Numbered from the stretch's first letter, positions 36,526 to 46,042 are shown. The stretch: 64,000 nt of DNA from Candidatus Rifleibacteriota bacterium (GCA_015232575.1 JADFZL010000014.1:1-64000); one strand, 5' to 3'. The notes: generated by a model not told the origin, from the sequence alone. Translations and numbers: made by a program.

Positions 36526-37175
36526 CTATACACCTCTCTGTTGGAAATATAAGCTTTGCGAATAATGTTTGAAAGTGCCAGAAACAACACAAGCCCGAAA
36601 AATGCTCCCGAAGGTCTGGAAAATATTTCGAAAAGGTACTCTTTTTCAGATAAAAGTATCACTCCAGCAACCTTTCCCTGCGAGAGAAATTCCCTGAGGA
36701 TAGCGACAGAACAAATCACCAATGAATAGCCTGCTCCTGAGCCTGCTGCATCAAACACAGCCGGAATAAAATGTGACCTCAGAGCAAAAGCTTCAATTCG
36801 TCCCATAATTATACAATTTGTAATTATAAGTCCTGAATATGGGCCAATTTCCCGGCACGTTTCAGGGAAATAAGTTTCTGCAATTTTTATCACCAGTATT
36901 ACAATGGTTGAAATAGATAATATTTGTACAATAAGCCTGTTTGATTTTTCAATAAATGGCTTCATAAGAGAAATAAACAGGCATGAAAAAATCAGGGAGA
37001 AAGTAACCATAATACTCATGAGAACAGAAGATTTAAGTGAATTTGTAACTGCAAGACTTGAGCACAAACCAAGCAGCGAACAAACCACCGGATTATTCTC
37101 AAAAATATTTGAGGTCAATAACTTTTTATTTTTATTTGAAACAATCACGTGCAATCTCCGTTTTGTCAAAAGCAA
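36522..37175 (-). CDS. NqrD/RnfE-like membrane subunit
   Basis: Protein of 217 aa, with an N-terminal basic tail and six helices. NNPVVCSLLGLCSSLAVT with Cys38 and LIITNCIIMGRIEAFA with Cys121 are the NqrD/RnfE signatures, including both Cys for the intramembrane [2Fe-2S] cluster. It is the first gene of the run. The promoter is not obvious because the upstream region holds an inverted repeat. Confidence 0.9.
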   Translation of the reverse strand: MLLTKRRLHVIVSNKNKKLLTSNIFENNPVVCSLLGLCSSLAVTNSLKSSVLMSIMVTFSLIFSCLFISLMKPFIEKSNRLIVQILSISTIVILVIKIAETYFPETCREIGPYSGLIITNCIIMGRIEAFALRSHFIPAVFDAAGSGAGYSLVICSVAILREFLSQGKVAGVILLSEKEYLFEIFSRPSGAFFGLVLFLALSNIIRKAYISNREVYR

Positions 37176-37270
37176 AAATTCCGATCAAAACATATATACT
37201 CAAAATTAAGAATCCTCAACAGATGAATTCCCCAAAAAAAGATATTTGCGAAAATACGTGACTCCTCGAC

Positions 37271-37402
37271 ATCTCGACCAAAGGGAGAAATCTTTGATTC
37301 TCTAGAAGCCATTTTTGATCTCATTTGCCCTTGCGATTGATTCCCGAAAAACATACGTCACCTCGAAGTAGAAAATACGAGATTTCTCCCTTCGGTCGAA
37401 AT
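37271..37402. repeat. Inverted repeat element of the gtcat/cgaccgaagggagaaatct family
   Basis: Arms 37271-37293 and 37380-37402 are inverted repeats of 23 bases with two mismatches. Related copies, whole or half, occur at 20205, 41205, 45845, 52393 and 63855. Confidence 0.7.
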
Positions 37403-37440
37403 GACAAGAATTACTACTTCTCTTTTCCCTATCCGCTCAA

Positions 37441-38151
37441 TTAAAAGAACCTTTCCCAGAAACTTTTCTTCTTATTTTCAATAACGTTTTTAACTATTTC
37501 AACATTATAGTTTTCGTCAAGCAGAATGAAGCCTTTCCAAGTCTCTGGAAGACCAAAAAATCTGGTTTCAGTTGTTGTTTTCTCGAACCATTTATGGTGA
37601 TGTCCAAAAAACCAGAGTTGCGGAGAAAAGTGTTCGAGCACTCTTTCGCTTCCAGTAAAGCCTGGTGGACCATAGAATTCAAGTCCAGGCGTGTTTGGAA
37701 CACCAATTTTTATTGGACAATCATGGGATATTATGATATCAACATGTTTCTTTTCATGGTTAAGGCAATTTTCAATATCTTTTTCTGTAATTTCTGATGC
37801 GCGTGGAGTATTAGTTGCGTCCATATACTTTGCGCCGCCTATGCAGAGAAAATTATATCCTGAGATCCTTTGAACTGATCCCCTTGCAAGATGCGTAAAA
37901 TTTGATTTATTTAAGGCAAGAAGTTTATCAAAAGTTGAAAATTCTTCATGATTTCCTTCGATAAAATAAAGAGGTCGGCAGAAGGTCTGTTTTTCCTTTT
38001 CAAAAAAGCGCCTCAGATTTACTTCAAATAGTCCGAGGTCACCGAGAACCAGAATACACTCAATGCTTTTTTTCAGGCTATTTTCAGCAAAACTGACCTG
38101 TTCATTTACCACATTAAATCTTCCGTGTACATCACTGATAATCATTATCAT
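37441..38151 (-). CDS. Calcineurin-type metallophosphoesterase
   Basis: Protein of 236 aa. The metal-binding blocks are clear: ISDVHGRF, GDLG, EGNHEEF, ISHDCP and FGHHHKWF. Members hydrolyse phosphate mono- or diesters; the substrate is not evident. It follows the Cache-PAS-DUF294 gene after 13 bases, so the two may act on the same signalling route (inference). Confidence 0.85.
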   Translation of the reverse strand: MIMIISDVHGRFNVVNEQVSFAENSLKKSIECILVLGDLGLFEVNLRRFFEKEKQTFCRPLYFIEGNHEEFSTFDKLLALNKSNFTHLARGSVQRISGYNFLCIGGAKYMDATNTPRASEITEKDIENCLNHEKKHVDIIISHDCPIKIGVPNTPGLEFYGPPGFTGSERVLEHFSPQLWFFGHHHKWFEKTTTETRFFGLPETWKGFILLDENYNVEIVKNVIENKKKSFWERFF

Positions 38152-38164
38152 TTTTTTTCTCTAT

Positions 38165-40702
38165 TCAAATCTGTTCGGTCATTCCGGTGAAGTCGTAGCT
38201 CAGACGCACCTGAAAATTGCTTATCTGTGAAAATACTTCTTTAAGCATTTTCTGATCAATCGAAGTTAAAGAATATGGATCAATATAATTATCTGCAATT
38301 TCATTTTCTGAATATTTTTTAACCTGATGTTCAAGTCTGATCATCATAAGATAAGAATATGCCTGAAGAATTTCGCCATAACTTGATTTATTGAGAATTC
38401 CCTTCTCCTGAATACGGAAGAGTCTTTCAACTGTTTCAGTGGAATTAATGGAATTTTTCAGAGCATAAATACGTGCAAAGTCAACGATCAAAGTCATTAC
38501 GCTCTTAATGTCAAGAGTATTGGCATTAACATCTTTTTCGTTGAGAACAAAGTTTCCGAATATTCCAAGCGGAGGCTGGTAAATAAGCACATTTCGGGCA
38601 AGCAGAAAGAAAAATCTCGGAGTTTTGTTCAGCCAAAGCCAGAGATGGCTCTGAAGCTCTGATGCAAAGGCTTTATCACCATAAACGACCCTGTAATCAA
38701 AAAATATTTTTGTCTGAAGAAGGTCCTGGGCTTCTGATGCCTGAATCCATTTAAGGAAACAGTTTTTCCAGACAGAAACAGGCTGGCACCATTCAATGTT
38801 TTTTGCCATAATTCCGCCTTCGCAATTTGAATAACCTGACTCTGCCAGCCATTCACAAACCATTTTCCCCATCTGGTGAAAGTATTTCTTAAATATCTCT
38901 GCATCTTCAGGTGATGATGGTTCCTCATAAATAATTGCATTGTCCTGATCCGTTTTCAGGGTCTGTTCGTATCTGCCTTCGCTTCCCATTACAAGAAAAG
39001 CAAATCTGGCCGGTGGAGTACCAAGCTTTTCGACAGCAAATAATATCATTCGCTCAAGAATTGTATCAGCGGTCTGGGTAATAAAGTGATTTATCTGTAA
39101 AGCTTTTACTCCGTTTTGTACAAGCGCCTTTACTATTTCGGGAAGACGCTTTCGAAGTTTTGAGATATCTTCCGGGTCGCGTGCACTTGAAATTTCTCTC
39201 AGAAAAATAGTCGGAGAATATTTTTGTACAACAAGTACATGTTTTTTCTGAAGCAGACCAATTTTATGTGATTGCTCATCTGAAATTACAATCGGACGAT
39301 AATTATTCTGTTCCAGCTTGAGGAATGCTTCAAACACCATTGTATTTCCTGATATTACAAGCGGCACAGGAAGAGGAAAAAGATCGCTTATTTTTATTTT
39401 TTCAGGATTCTCCCGGAAAATATCTTTTTCAAGGAAATCGTGAAAAGTAACAGCAGCAACCAACTCATCTGTTGAGTTTTTTACTATTGCAGCATCAGAC
39501 TTCTCCTCACGCATTTTCTTCCATACCGAGTGCAATGTTTCATCTTCAGAGCAGAAAAATGGCTTCTTTTCGCAATAATCCCATATTGGCTGATTAAAAT
39601 ATAAAAAAGCACTCTGAAGTTCGGAAATAATTTTTTCCTGAGCAATTTCCTTATCACGTTGCCGGTTAATATCAGTGGCAACAGCGATGAATCCATTTTT
39701 TTCTGCCATGTTTACCCTGGATATTGAAAGCATTACAGGATGTAAAGTTCCGTCTTTTGTCGCCAGAATTGATTCGTATTTACAGGGAACCTTTTCATCC
39801 TTTAAAAATGCTTTATAATAGGGACTTCCATACTTATTTTCCTCAGAAGTCGTTTTAATTACGTCATCAACAGACAAATCATGAAATTCTTCCGGTGTAT
39901 AACCCAGGCGCTGAAGCATGCTCTGATTGGCGTACAACTGCCTTCCGCCAAGCGCCATTATTATGCTTTCTCCGGCAGATTCAACAAGAAGACGGTATTT
40001 TTCCTCTGAGTTTTTGAGCGCCACTTCAATTTTCCTTCTTCTGTGCTCGCTTCGAAACTGTTCCCAGAGAAGGAATGAAAGAAGGAGCCCGGAAGCAGCA
40101 ATAATAATAAGCGACAATATTACCAGATTCTGCTTGATTGTCCAAATTTCTTTCTGAACATCGTCAAGATATATGCCCGTTCCGATTATCCAGTTCCACT
40201 TTGGAAATCCCTTTACATAAGACAATTTCGATACGATTTTTTGAGAATCATCTTTCCATTGCCATTTGTAGTTAACATAGCCAGCACCGTATTTTTTAAC
40301 AGTTTCGACCACTTCCACAAACAATCTTTTACCAGTTGGGTCCTGGAAAGTGGAAAGATCCTTTCCGTTCAAATCTGTGCGATATGGGTGAATTACCATT
40401 TTCGGATAGTAATCATTTACCCAGAAATAATCTTTCATTTCCTGGCCATAATGCAGGGTTTGAATTTGCATTACCGCTGCTTCCTGTGCCTTTTCGCGGG
40501 ATATTGTACCATTTTTTTCATCATTCTCAAATTTAGCAAGAATATTCCAGGCAGAGTTTGTTAATTCCCGAATCATCTCCTTCTTCTGCTCAATAATAGT
40601 GCGCTCAAATGATGGTATTATCACACCGAAGTTACTGACGAGAAACAGTACTATAACAATTACTGTTGGAAGAATTCCCCGCACTATAAAGCTGTTTATC
40701 AT
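38165..40702 (-). CDS. Membrane sensor: Cache, PAS, CBS pair and DUF294 nucleotidyltransferase
   Basis: Protein of 845 aa. It has helix 7-29, an extracytoplasmic single Cache domain (35-185, including YFWVNDYYPKMVIHPY), helix 193-215, a PAS domain (230-348), a CBS-like pair (370-495), then a DUF294 nucleotidyltransferase core with GSEGRYEQ (573-580) and DQD (585-587), and the DUF294 C-terminal domain. The GlnD-like core suggests nucleotidyl transfer to a protein. Cache-plus-PAS input to a DUF294 output is unusual: I see no histidine kinase, GGDEF or methyl-accepting output. DUF294 proteins often accompany ActP-type symporters, and one lies 6 kb away. Confidence 0.8.
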   Translation of the reverse strand: MINSFIVRGILPTVIVIVLFLVSNFGVIIPSFERTIIEQKKEMIRELTNSAWNILAKFENDEKNGTISREKAQEAAVMQIQTLHYGQEMKDYFWVNDYYPKMVIHPYRTDLNGKDLSTFQDPTGKRLFVEVVETVKKYGAGYVNYKWQWKDDSQKIVSKLSYVKGFPKWNWIIGTGIYLDDVQKEIWTIKQNLVILSLIIIAASGLLLSFLLWEQFRSEHRRRKIEVALKNSEEKYRLLVESAGESIIMALGGRQLYANQSMLQRLGYTPEEFHDLSVDDVIKTTSEENKYGSPYYKAFLKDEKVPCKYESILATKDGTLHPVMLSISRVNMAEKNGFIAVATDINRQRDKEIAQEKIISELQSAFLYFNQPIWDYCEKKPFFCSEDETLHSVWKKMREEKSDAAIVKNSTDELVAAVTFHDFLEKDIFRENPEKIKISDLFPLPVPLVISGNTMVFEAFLKLEQNNYRPIVISDEQSHKIGLLQKKHVLVVQKYSPTIFLREISSARDPEDISKLRKRLPEIVKALVQNGVKALQINHFITQTADTILERMILFAVEKLGTPPARFAFLVMGSEGRYEQTLKTDQDNAIIYEEPSSPEDAEIFKKYFHQMGKMVCEWLAESGYSNCEGGIMAKNIEWCQPVSVWKNCFLKWIQASEAQDLLQTKIFFDYRVVYGDKAFASELQSHLWLWLNKTPRFFFLLARNVLIYQPPLGIFGNFVLNEKDVNANTLDIKSVMTLIVDFARIYALKNSINSTETVERLFRIQEKGILNKSSYGEILQAYSYLMMIRLEHQVKKYSENEIADNYIDPYSLTSIDQKMLKEVFSQISNFQVRLSYDFTGMTEQI

Positions 40703-40714
40703 AAAGAATTTCCT

Positions 40715-41140
40715 TTACTGCTTGTGATAAGGTTCGTTAAAGAGTATTGAAACAGCCCGATAAAGCTGCTCGGCAAAAACAAGAAGTGCAAGTTGGTGAT
40801 TTAGAGTGAATTTGGAAAATGCAAGAAAAAAATTAGCTTTTTTTCTAATTGCCGGAGGCAGGCCATTTGCTTCTCCCAGGCAGAAAGCCAGTGAAGAAAC
40901 GCCAGACGACATTTTTGACGAAATCCAGCTTGAAAACTGCATTGAATCAAACTCGGTGCCTCTTTCATCAAATGCGATAACGTATTCGTGATTGCGAAGG
41001 CGCTTCTCCATTTCTGATGAATCTCTGCAAGAAATAATTTCTGCAGATATCCTTCCACGGAGCCGTTGAAGATATTGATCAATAAGCTGTCTGTAAGGCT
41101 TTTCCGATATTTTTCCTGAAATGTATATTTCAATTTTCAT
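40715..41140 (-). CDS. rlmH: 23S rRNA pseudouridine-1915 N3-methyltransferase
   Basis: Protein of 141 aa, slightly shorter than the usual 155. ERGTEFDSMQFS, FCLGEANGLPP and the C-terminal LVFAEQLYRAVSILFNEPYHKQ are the SPOUT knot signatures of RlmH. It methylates Psi1915 in helix 69. It is first in a three-gene minus-strand run with 12 bases to the sensor gene. Confidence 0.93.
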   Translation of the reverse strand: MKIEIYISGKISEKPYRQLIDQYLQRLRGRISAEIISCRDSSEMEKRLRNHEYVIAFDERGTEFDSMQFSSWISSKMSSGVSSLAFCLGEANGLPPAIRKKANFFLAFSKFTLNHQLALLVFAEQLYRAVSILFNEPYHKQ

Positions 41141-41204
41141 TATGATTATCTCATTTATTCACAAGCGCCTTTAATAAGGGCGACACAGCAAGCCATTAAA
41201 CTTT

Positions 41205-41230
41205 GTCATTTCGACCGAATGGAGAAATCT
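41205..41230. repeat. Half-copy of the gtcatttcgaccgaa repeat
   Basis: A single arm (gtcatttcgaccgaatggag, then aaatct) without a matching partner nearby. It sits in the gap between PfkB and rlmH. Confidence 0.65.
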
Positions 41231-41265
41231 GGCAAAAACCAACCCCAAAGATAACACGTAATGTG

Positions 41266-42183
41266 CTAAGCCCGTGCTGAATGAAGCCGAAGCTCAAGTT
41301 CTTCAAGTTCCTTTTCAGACAGAAAGCCTTTTGCTGCTCCCTTTTCACCTATTTTCCATGAAGCAAAGATAATCGCTTTTTTTAATGAGGCCAGAGAATC
41401 ACGGGTTTTTACAAAATAATGCAGAAATGATGAAAAAAGAGAATCGCCTGCTCCAATTGTGTTGACAATCGGACGCGTATCAACAGCAGGCAATCTTGCA
41501 GAAGTGTTCTGATTGGCATCTTTAATGAATGCTCCCTTCGAACCCATTCCTACAACAACAATCTTCTTTCCAAACGCCTGAATGACTTTTTCTGACCACT
41601 CTTCGGGCGTTACTGACAACGACTCGTCACTGCAGAAAAGAATATCAGAATATCTCATGAAGTCCATATTGTACGAATCTTCCAGAGAAGAAATTGCATG
41701 AACATCGCTAGCAATCATTATTCCTGACTGTCTTACTTTTTCCAGATGCCTGCGTGAGAAATTGATATTACACATAACAGCCAATTCAGCACCAGAGAGC
41801 GATTTTTCGAAATGTTCGTCAGGAATATCGCGCTGCTGAATGTCTTTTAAATCAACATTAATCTGTCTTTTACCTTCAGTATTATAGAGAATAACAGACT
41901 GAGGTGTTTCTGAATCAGTTGAAACGATGTATCTGTCATCAAAACCAATATTTTTGAGAGATGCTCTGGCAACATTTCCCGGTAAATCATTTCCCAGAAA
42001 TGAAACCAGTCTGACATTATCGCCCAGTCTGGAAAAGGCTGATGCCAGATTGTATCCAACGCCCGACACAGTTGTTCCTACTCCAAAGAATGGATATCTG
42101 ACAGGGCAGTATTCAACCGGAAAACGTTCTATCTGAACCGTAGTTTCAATATTAATGAGTCCGCTTATTACTATTTGCGCCAT
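41266..42183 (-). CDS. PfkB-family sugar kinase
   Basis: Protein of 305 aa. FGVGTTVSGVGYNLASAFSR is the N-terminal substrate block and NTIGAGDSLFSSFLHY the C-terminal ATP/catalytic block, with GAGD holding the catalytic Asp. This is the ribokinase family; the sugar is not evident. It is divergent from the peptide transporter gene with 273 bases between starts. Confidence 0.88.
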   Translation of the reverse strand: MAQIVISGLINIETTVQIERFPVEYCPVRYPFFGVGTTVSGVGYNLASAFSRLGDNVRLVSFLGNDLPGNVARASLKNIGFDDRYIVSTDSETPQSVILYNTEGKRQINVDLKDIQQRDIPDEHFEKSLSGAELAVMCNINFSRRHLEKVRQSGIMIASDVHAISSLEDSYNMDFMRYSDILFCSDESLSVTPEEWSEKVIQAFGKKIVVVGMGSKGAFIKDANQNTSARLPAVDTRPIVNTIGAGDSLFSSFLHYFVKTRDSLASLKKAIIFASWKIGEKGAAKGFLSEKELEELELRLHSARA

Positions 42184-42456
42184 ATTTTTTTCTCATATCT
42201 ACCCCGACTTTGCCCTCAATGCTTTCTACCGACTGACTGAGTAGACATTTTTCTCTTTTAATAAATTTTTCAGAATTACGTTAAAACATTTTACTCTAAT
42301 CATCAATAATAATTCAATTTTTGTTTCCTGTGATTCTGGAAATAAAAATCTTGAAGAAATTTATCCCTTGATATAGTATCATTCAGAAGTTGACAGGTTT
42401 ACTGTTATTAATTGCAAAGCACTCTTCAAACAACTTTACTGACTTAAAGGACAAAT

Positions 42457-44001
42457 ATGACAAACGGTAGTACAACAGACAACGCTCCGAGTTTTTTTCA
42501 AACCTTTACAAGCTTCAGCCGTGCCTTCTGGTGTTCAAATGTAATAGAGCTTCTTGAGCGTTGGGCATATTATGGTGTACGCGGCGGAATAGCTGTTTAC
42601 ATGGTCGCAGGCATCGCAATAGGCGGCCTGGAATTTACTCACATTCAAAAAGCAAATATCTTTTTCTGGTGGGCGGCATTTCAGTCGCTTCTCCCAACTG
42701 TGACCGGCGGTCATGCTGACCACTATGGACACAAAAAGACCGTTGCTTTCGCTATAACCATTTCAATCATTGGCTATATCTGCATGGCATTGCTGACGAG
42801 TTACTGGCCGTTCTTTTTTGCCTGCATGATGGTTGCAACCGGTACAGCAATTTTTAAACCTGGAATTCAAGGTATTCTTGCAAATTCCACGACTAAAGAA
42901 AATGCAACCCTTGGCTGGAGTTTCTTTTACATGGTAGTCAACATCGGAGGCTTCACCGGACCACTGATCGCCGGATTTCTCCGACTCATGAGCTGGAAAT
43001 ATGTTTTCATTACAAGCGCCTGTATTCACTCTTTAAACTATATAGTGTTATTTTTCTTCGATGAACCAGATCGTGGGCATGTTAAGAAGGAAAATAATGA
43101 TAAGAATATTTTTGAAACAATAATCAGGATGTTTAAAGAATTCTGGCAGGTCCTTTTTAATTCGTTAAAGAATCTTATTGATCCGCCGTTGTTAATGTTT
43201 CTGATTGTTTTTTCCGGTTTCTGGATGATGTTCATGCAGCTCTTTGACCTGCTTCCAAATTTCATCACAGACTGGGTCGATACTGCTCCAGTAGCCATGT
43301 TCTTTGGAAAATTGTTTGGAAATCAATCCTGGATTGCCTTTGCAGAAAGCGGAAAACAGATTCCCGCAGAATGGCTTATAAATTTAGATGCATTTGCAAT
43401 TATTTTTCTCATGTTGCCCATCGGATGGATATTCGGAAGATTGAGACCTGTTTCCGGAATGATAGTAGGAATTTTTATTGCAAGCGCGGGGCTTGTAGTT
43501 GCAGGTTACACGATGAATGCATGGTTATGCGCTCTGGGTATTTTCGTTTTTGCAATTGGTGAAATGATTGCAAGTCCAAGGAAGAGTGAATACCTTTCGA
43601 TGCTCGCCCCTCCAGGAAAAAAAGGTTTGTACATGGGCTATGTTAATTTTCCGCAGGGAATAGGCTGGATGCTGGGAAGCAAGATCGCCGGCCCGATCTA
43701 TCAATACCATGGAGATAAAACTACTCTTGCAAGACAATATCTGATTGAAAATCTCAATATGGCTAAAGACACAGTCGCACAACTACCTCTCGATCAGGTT
43801 TTGCCAACACTGAGTAAAGCTCTTAATCATAAAACGCCTCTTGAAACAACTCAATTTCTTTTTTCAACCTATCATCCGGAGCAAATCTGGTTTGTCTTTG
43901 CAGCGGTTGGAATTCTTTCAATGGTTGGAATGCTTGCCTACAATCTTCTGGTCGAAAATAAGCGACAAAAAGAAAGCGAAGAAACTGCAAAACAAGCTTG
44001 A
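42457..44001 (+). CDS. POT-family (proton-dependent oligopeptide) transporter
   Basis: Protein of 514 aa with about 12-14 helices. ELLERWAYYG (31-40) is the ExxERxxYY motif of POT transporters, which couples proton binding to peptide uptake, and GGHADHYGHKK follows as the MFS loop. A terminator follows immediately. A clostripain-like protease lies next to it, so peptide release and peptide uptake are neighbours. Confidence 0.85.
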   Translation: MTNGSTTDNAPSFFQTFTSFSRAFWCSNVIELLERWAYYGVRGGIAVYMVAGIAIGGLEFTHIQKANIFFWWAAFQSLLPTVTGGHADHYGHKKTVAFAITISIIGYICMALLTSYWPFFFACMMVATGTAIFKPGIQGILANSTTKENATLGWSFFYMVVNIGGFTGPLIAGFLRLMSWKYVFITSACIHSLNYIVLFFFDEPDRGHVKKENNDKNIFETIIRMFKEFWQVLFNSLKNLIDPPLLMFLIVFSGFWMMFMQLFDLLPNFITDWVDTAPVAMFFGKLFGNQSWIAFAESGKQIPAEWLINLDAFAIIFLMLPIGWIFGRLRPVSGMIVGIFIASAGLVVAGYTMNAWLCALGIFVFAIGEMIASPRKSEYLSMLAPPGKKGLYMGYVNFPQGIGWMLGSKIAGPIYQYHGDKTTLARQYLIENLNMAKDTVAQLPLDQVLPTLSKALNHKTPLETTQFLFSTYHPEQIWFVFAAVGILSMVGMLAYNLLVENKRQKESEETAKQA

Positions 44002-44027
44002 AGAATAAAGTATCATCTGAATTTTAC

Positions 44028-44065
44028 AAGTGTTCTCAATTTCAGAGAGCAAATTGAGAACACTT
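44028..44065 (+). terminator. Hairpin after the POT transporter, also a dispersed repeat
   Basis: The 15-base arms (aagtgttctcaattt / aaattgagaacactt) pair perfectly around cagagagc. A near-copy including flanks lies at 53056-53098, so this is both a terminator-like hairpin and a mobile-type repeat. Confidence 0.7.
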
Positions 44066-44173
44066 ACAAAAAATGTGAAAGTTCACATATACAAAATCTC
44101 AACAAATTACCTGTTGGCTTCGTTTAGTATTACTCCATTATAAATAATACAAACTTGTTTAACGAGGTCGATC

Positions 44174-45400
44174 ATGAAAAAAATCTATTCTGTTCTGCTG
44201 TGCTTTCTTATGGTAGTGTTCACCAATTCAGCTTCTGCATTAAGCGATTGGACGATTGCAATCTATATGTCAAACGAAGACAATTCTTCGACAATGCTCG
44301 AAGACTCAAATATTGATAACCTGCTTAAAATGACAAAAGCAATTTCTCCAGGGCTGGTTAACATTGTTGTACAAGCCGACAGAGGTAAACTTATTTCCGA
44401 CTATCAGAAAGAAATTTATAAAAACCCCAACTATCGTGGAGCTCTGCGCTATTCAATTCAGCCAAACTCTCTCGTAGAAGAAGAAGTCCTGGGCGAAGTA
44501 AACATGGGCTCGCCATATACCCTTTGGAATTTCATGAAATGGGCAGCCGTCAAATATCCATCAAAGCACTTTTGCCTCATTATCAACAGCCACGGCAGCG
44601 GAGTTTTTTCTCCTTACGGACCAGGTTCAATTTCTGATTCAAAGCCGGGAAGTGTGAATTTCGATCCATCAAGATTTGTTGCTTCTGATGGAACAAGCGG
44701 TGATTGCCTTACCATATTCGAGGTCGCAGCAGTAACCCGAGCATTCAGAGATCGCTTAAACGCAGGAAAGCCGATAGATATTGCAGCTTTCGACGCATGT
44801 CTTCCGGGAATGGTAGAAGTGCTCTATCAATTGCGGGATTCAACCCGATTAATGGTTGGCAGCGCAGGAAAAACAGGAATCACTGGATTTGCCTACAGAG
44901 CCATTACAGAAAAACTCTCTGAAGAACCTTCCATTTCAGCTGAAAATCTGGCAAAATTCATTTCCGATCAGGATTACTCACAACTGCTAGGGGCGTGGCA
45001 AACTGCCAAAGCTGAAGAATTGGCTTTTGAAATGAACAACTTTGCCAGAGAATGCATCCAGGCAATGAAAACAACTGCAAAAAAATTCGTCATCGAGAAC
45101 CTTGCCACCTACGAAGATAAAAATCGCTATTGCGACATCTTCAGTCTCGCATCTTCGATTCAAGAGGGCACATGCAATTTCAACGGAGCTTCCAATCAGG
45201 GAATCATCAGAGCCATCGCGGGGGAAATTCTGGAAACCCTTACAGCCGCAAACCTTCGGGAAGAAGGTGGAAATCTAACCGTTGCATGGCCACAAACAAC
45301 TGAATACAAAGCAGCACGGCAATTGTACAAAGCGCTTGAATTTTCTGCACAGACAAATTGGGATGAAATGCTTGACTTGCATGTACTTGGAATAAAATAG
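44174..45400 (+). CDS. Secreted clostripain-family cysteine protease (C11)
   Basis: Protein of 408 aa. A signal peptide ends in SASA near residue 22. The mature enzyme begins WTIAIYMSNEDN, as C11 peptidases do. Catalytic His140 lies in IINSHGSG and Cys209 in FDACLPGM. These enzymes cut after Arg or Lys. Their usual Asp-rich calcium site cannot be judged here. It is monocistronic, with a start 172 bases after the transporter. Confidence 0.88.
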   Translation: MKKIYSVLLCFLMVVFTNSASALSDWTIAIYMSNEDNSSTMLEDSNIDNLLKMTKAISPGLVNIVVQADRGKLISDYQKEIYKNPNYRGALRYSIQPNSLVEEEVLGEVNMGSPYTLWNFMKWAAVKYPSKHFCLIINSHGSGVFSPYGPGSISDSKPGSVNFDPSRFVASDGTSGDCLTIFEVAAVTRAFRDRLNAGKPIDIAAFDACLPGMVEVLYQLRDSTRLMVGSAGKTGITGFAYRAITEKLSEEPSISAENLAKFISDQDYSQLLGAWQTAKAEELAFEMNNFARECIQAMKTTAKKFVIENLATYEDKNRYCDIFSLASSIQEGTCNFNGASNQGIIRAIAGEILETLTAANLREEGGNLTVAWPQTTEYKAARQLYKALEFSAQTNWDEMLDLHVLGIK

Positions 45401-45490
45401 ATTTCTTTTGCTGTGTCTGATAATAACTGAAAATTTCTTCAGAAAGTGTTGGTATAAGCGCTTAACTGATGAGTAAATATAAACTGATTA

Positions 45491-45522
45491 TTAACCACGG
45501 AAAACACGGAATGACACAGATT
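45491..45522. repeat. Copy of the ttaaccacggaa...cacgga repeat
   Basis: Matches one arm of the element at 30194-30320 and the one at 54176. It ends atgacacagattt. Confidence 0.65.
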
Positions 45523-45590
45523 TGTATATTGAAAAGTAATATAAATTAGCACGCTCACTATTACAGAAACTCAATAGAACATGCTGTTAC

Positions 45591-45635
45591 AGACTTCCTG
45601 AAACTGTATCTTTATGGTACAGATTCAGGAAGTCT
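45591..45635. terminator. Imperfect 20-bp hairpin
   Basis: agacttcctgaa and ctgtatc pair with ggtacag and ttcaggaagtct, with one internal A-A mismatch, one G-T pair and a tttat loop. It is followed by ggctattt, so a terminator for the protease is possible although it is 190 bases away. Confidence 0.5.
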
Positions 45636-45844
45636 GGCTATTTAATGTTTATGTACAACTACATTCCATGACAACAATTCACAATGAACGCTGAATTAGC
45701 TTCTGAGAGATGTTTTTGCAAGTTACTAAAAATGACTGTTCCGAGAATTCTGATGGCAAGAATCAGTGTCATCAATAGATTATCTGAAAACTCAGACACT
45801 GTATGCAAACAGCTGATCGGCAAGGAAGAAATACGTGGTTCGTT

Positions 45845-45909
45845 GTCATCTCGAGCGAAGGGTGAGATCTCCGTGGGGTTAGCAGATTTCTACCTTCGGT
45901 CGAAATGAA
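45845..45909. repeat. Inverted repeat of the gtcatctcga...cgaaatga family
   Basis: Arms 45845-45870 and 45884-45909 pair imperfectly. It has the same plan as 52393-52455 and 63855-63918. Confidence 0.7.
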
Positions 45910-46013
45910 AGCAAAATACCATGCCTTGCTACGGGTTATAGAGCAGTTAAATAATTTCAGCGAACTTGCAGTGTCAAAACTCACCGAGAATTGCTTTATT
46001 CTCAAAGTTTTAG

Positions 46014-46042
46014 TTGACACGTAATTATTATTAGATTAAGAT
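46014..46042 (+). promoter_or_regulatory. Promoter of the DUF485-actP operon
   Basis: A perfect TTGACA (46014-46019) and TAAGAT (46037-46042) with a 17-base spacer. The first gene starts about 210 nt after the predicted transcript start. Confidence 0.65.

Noticed and set aside
42390..42418. Promoter with TTGACA for the POT transporter
   Set aside because: The -35 is perfect, but no acceptable -10 lies at 16-18 bases, so I do not list it.
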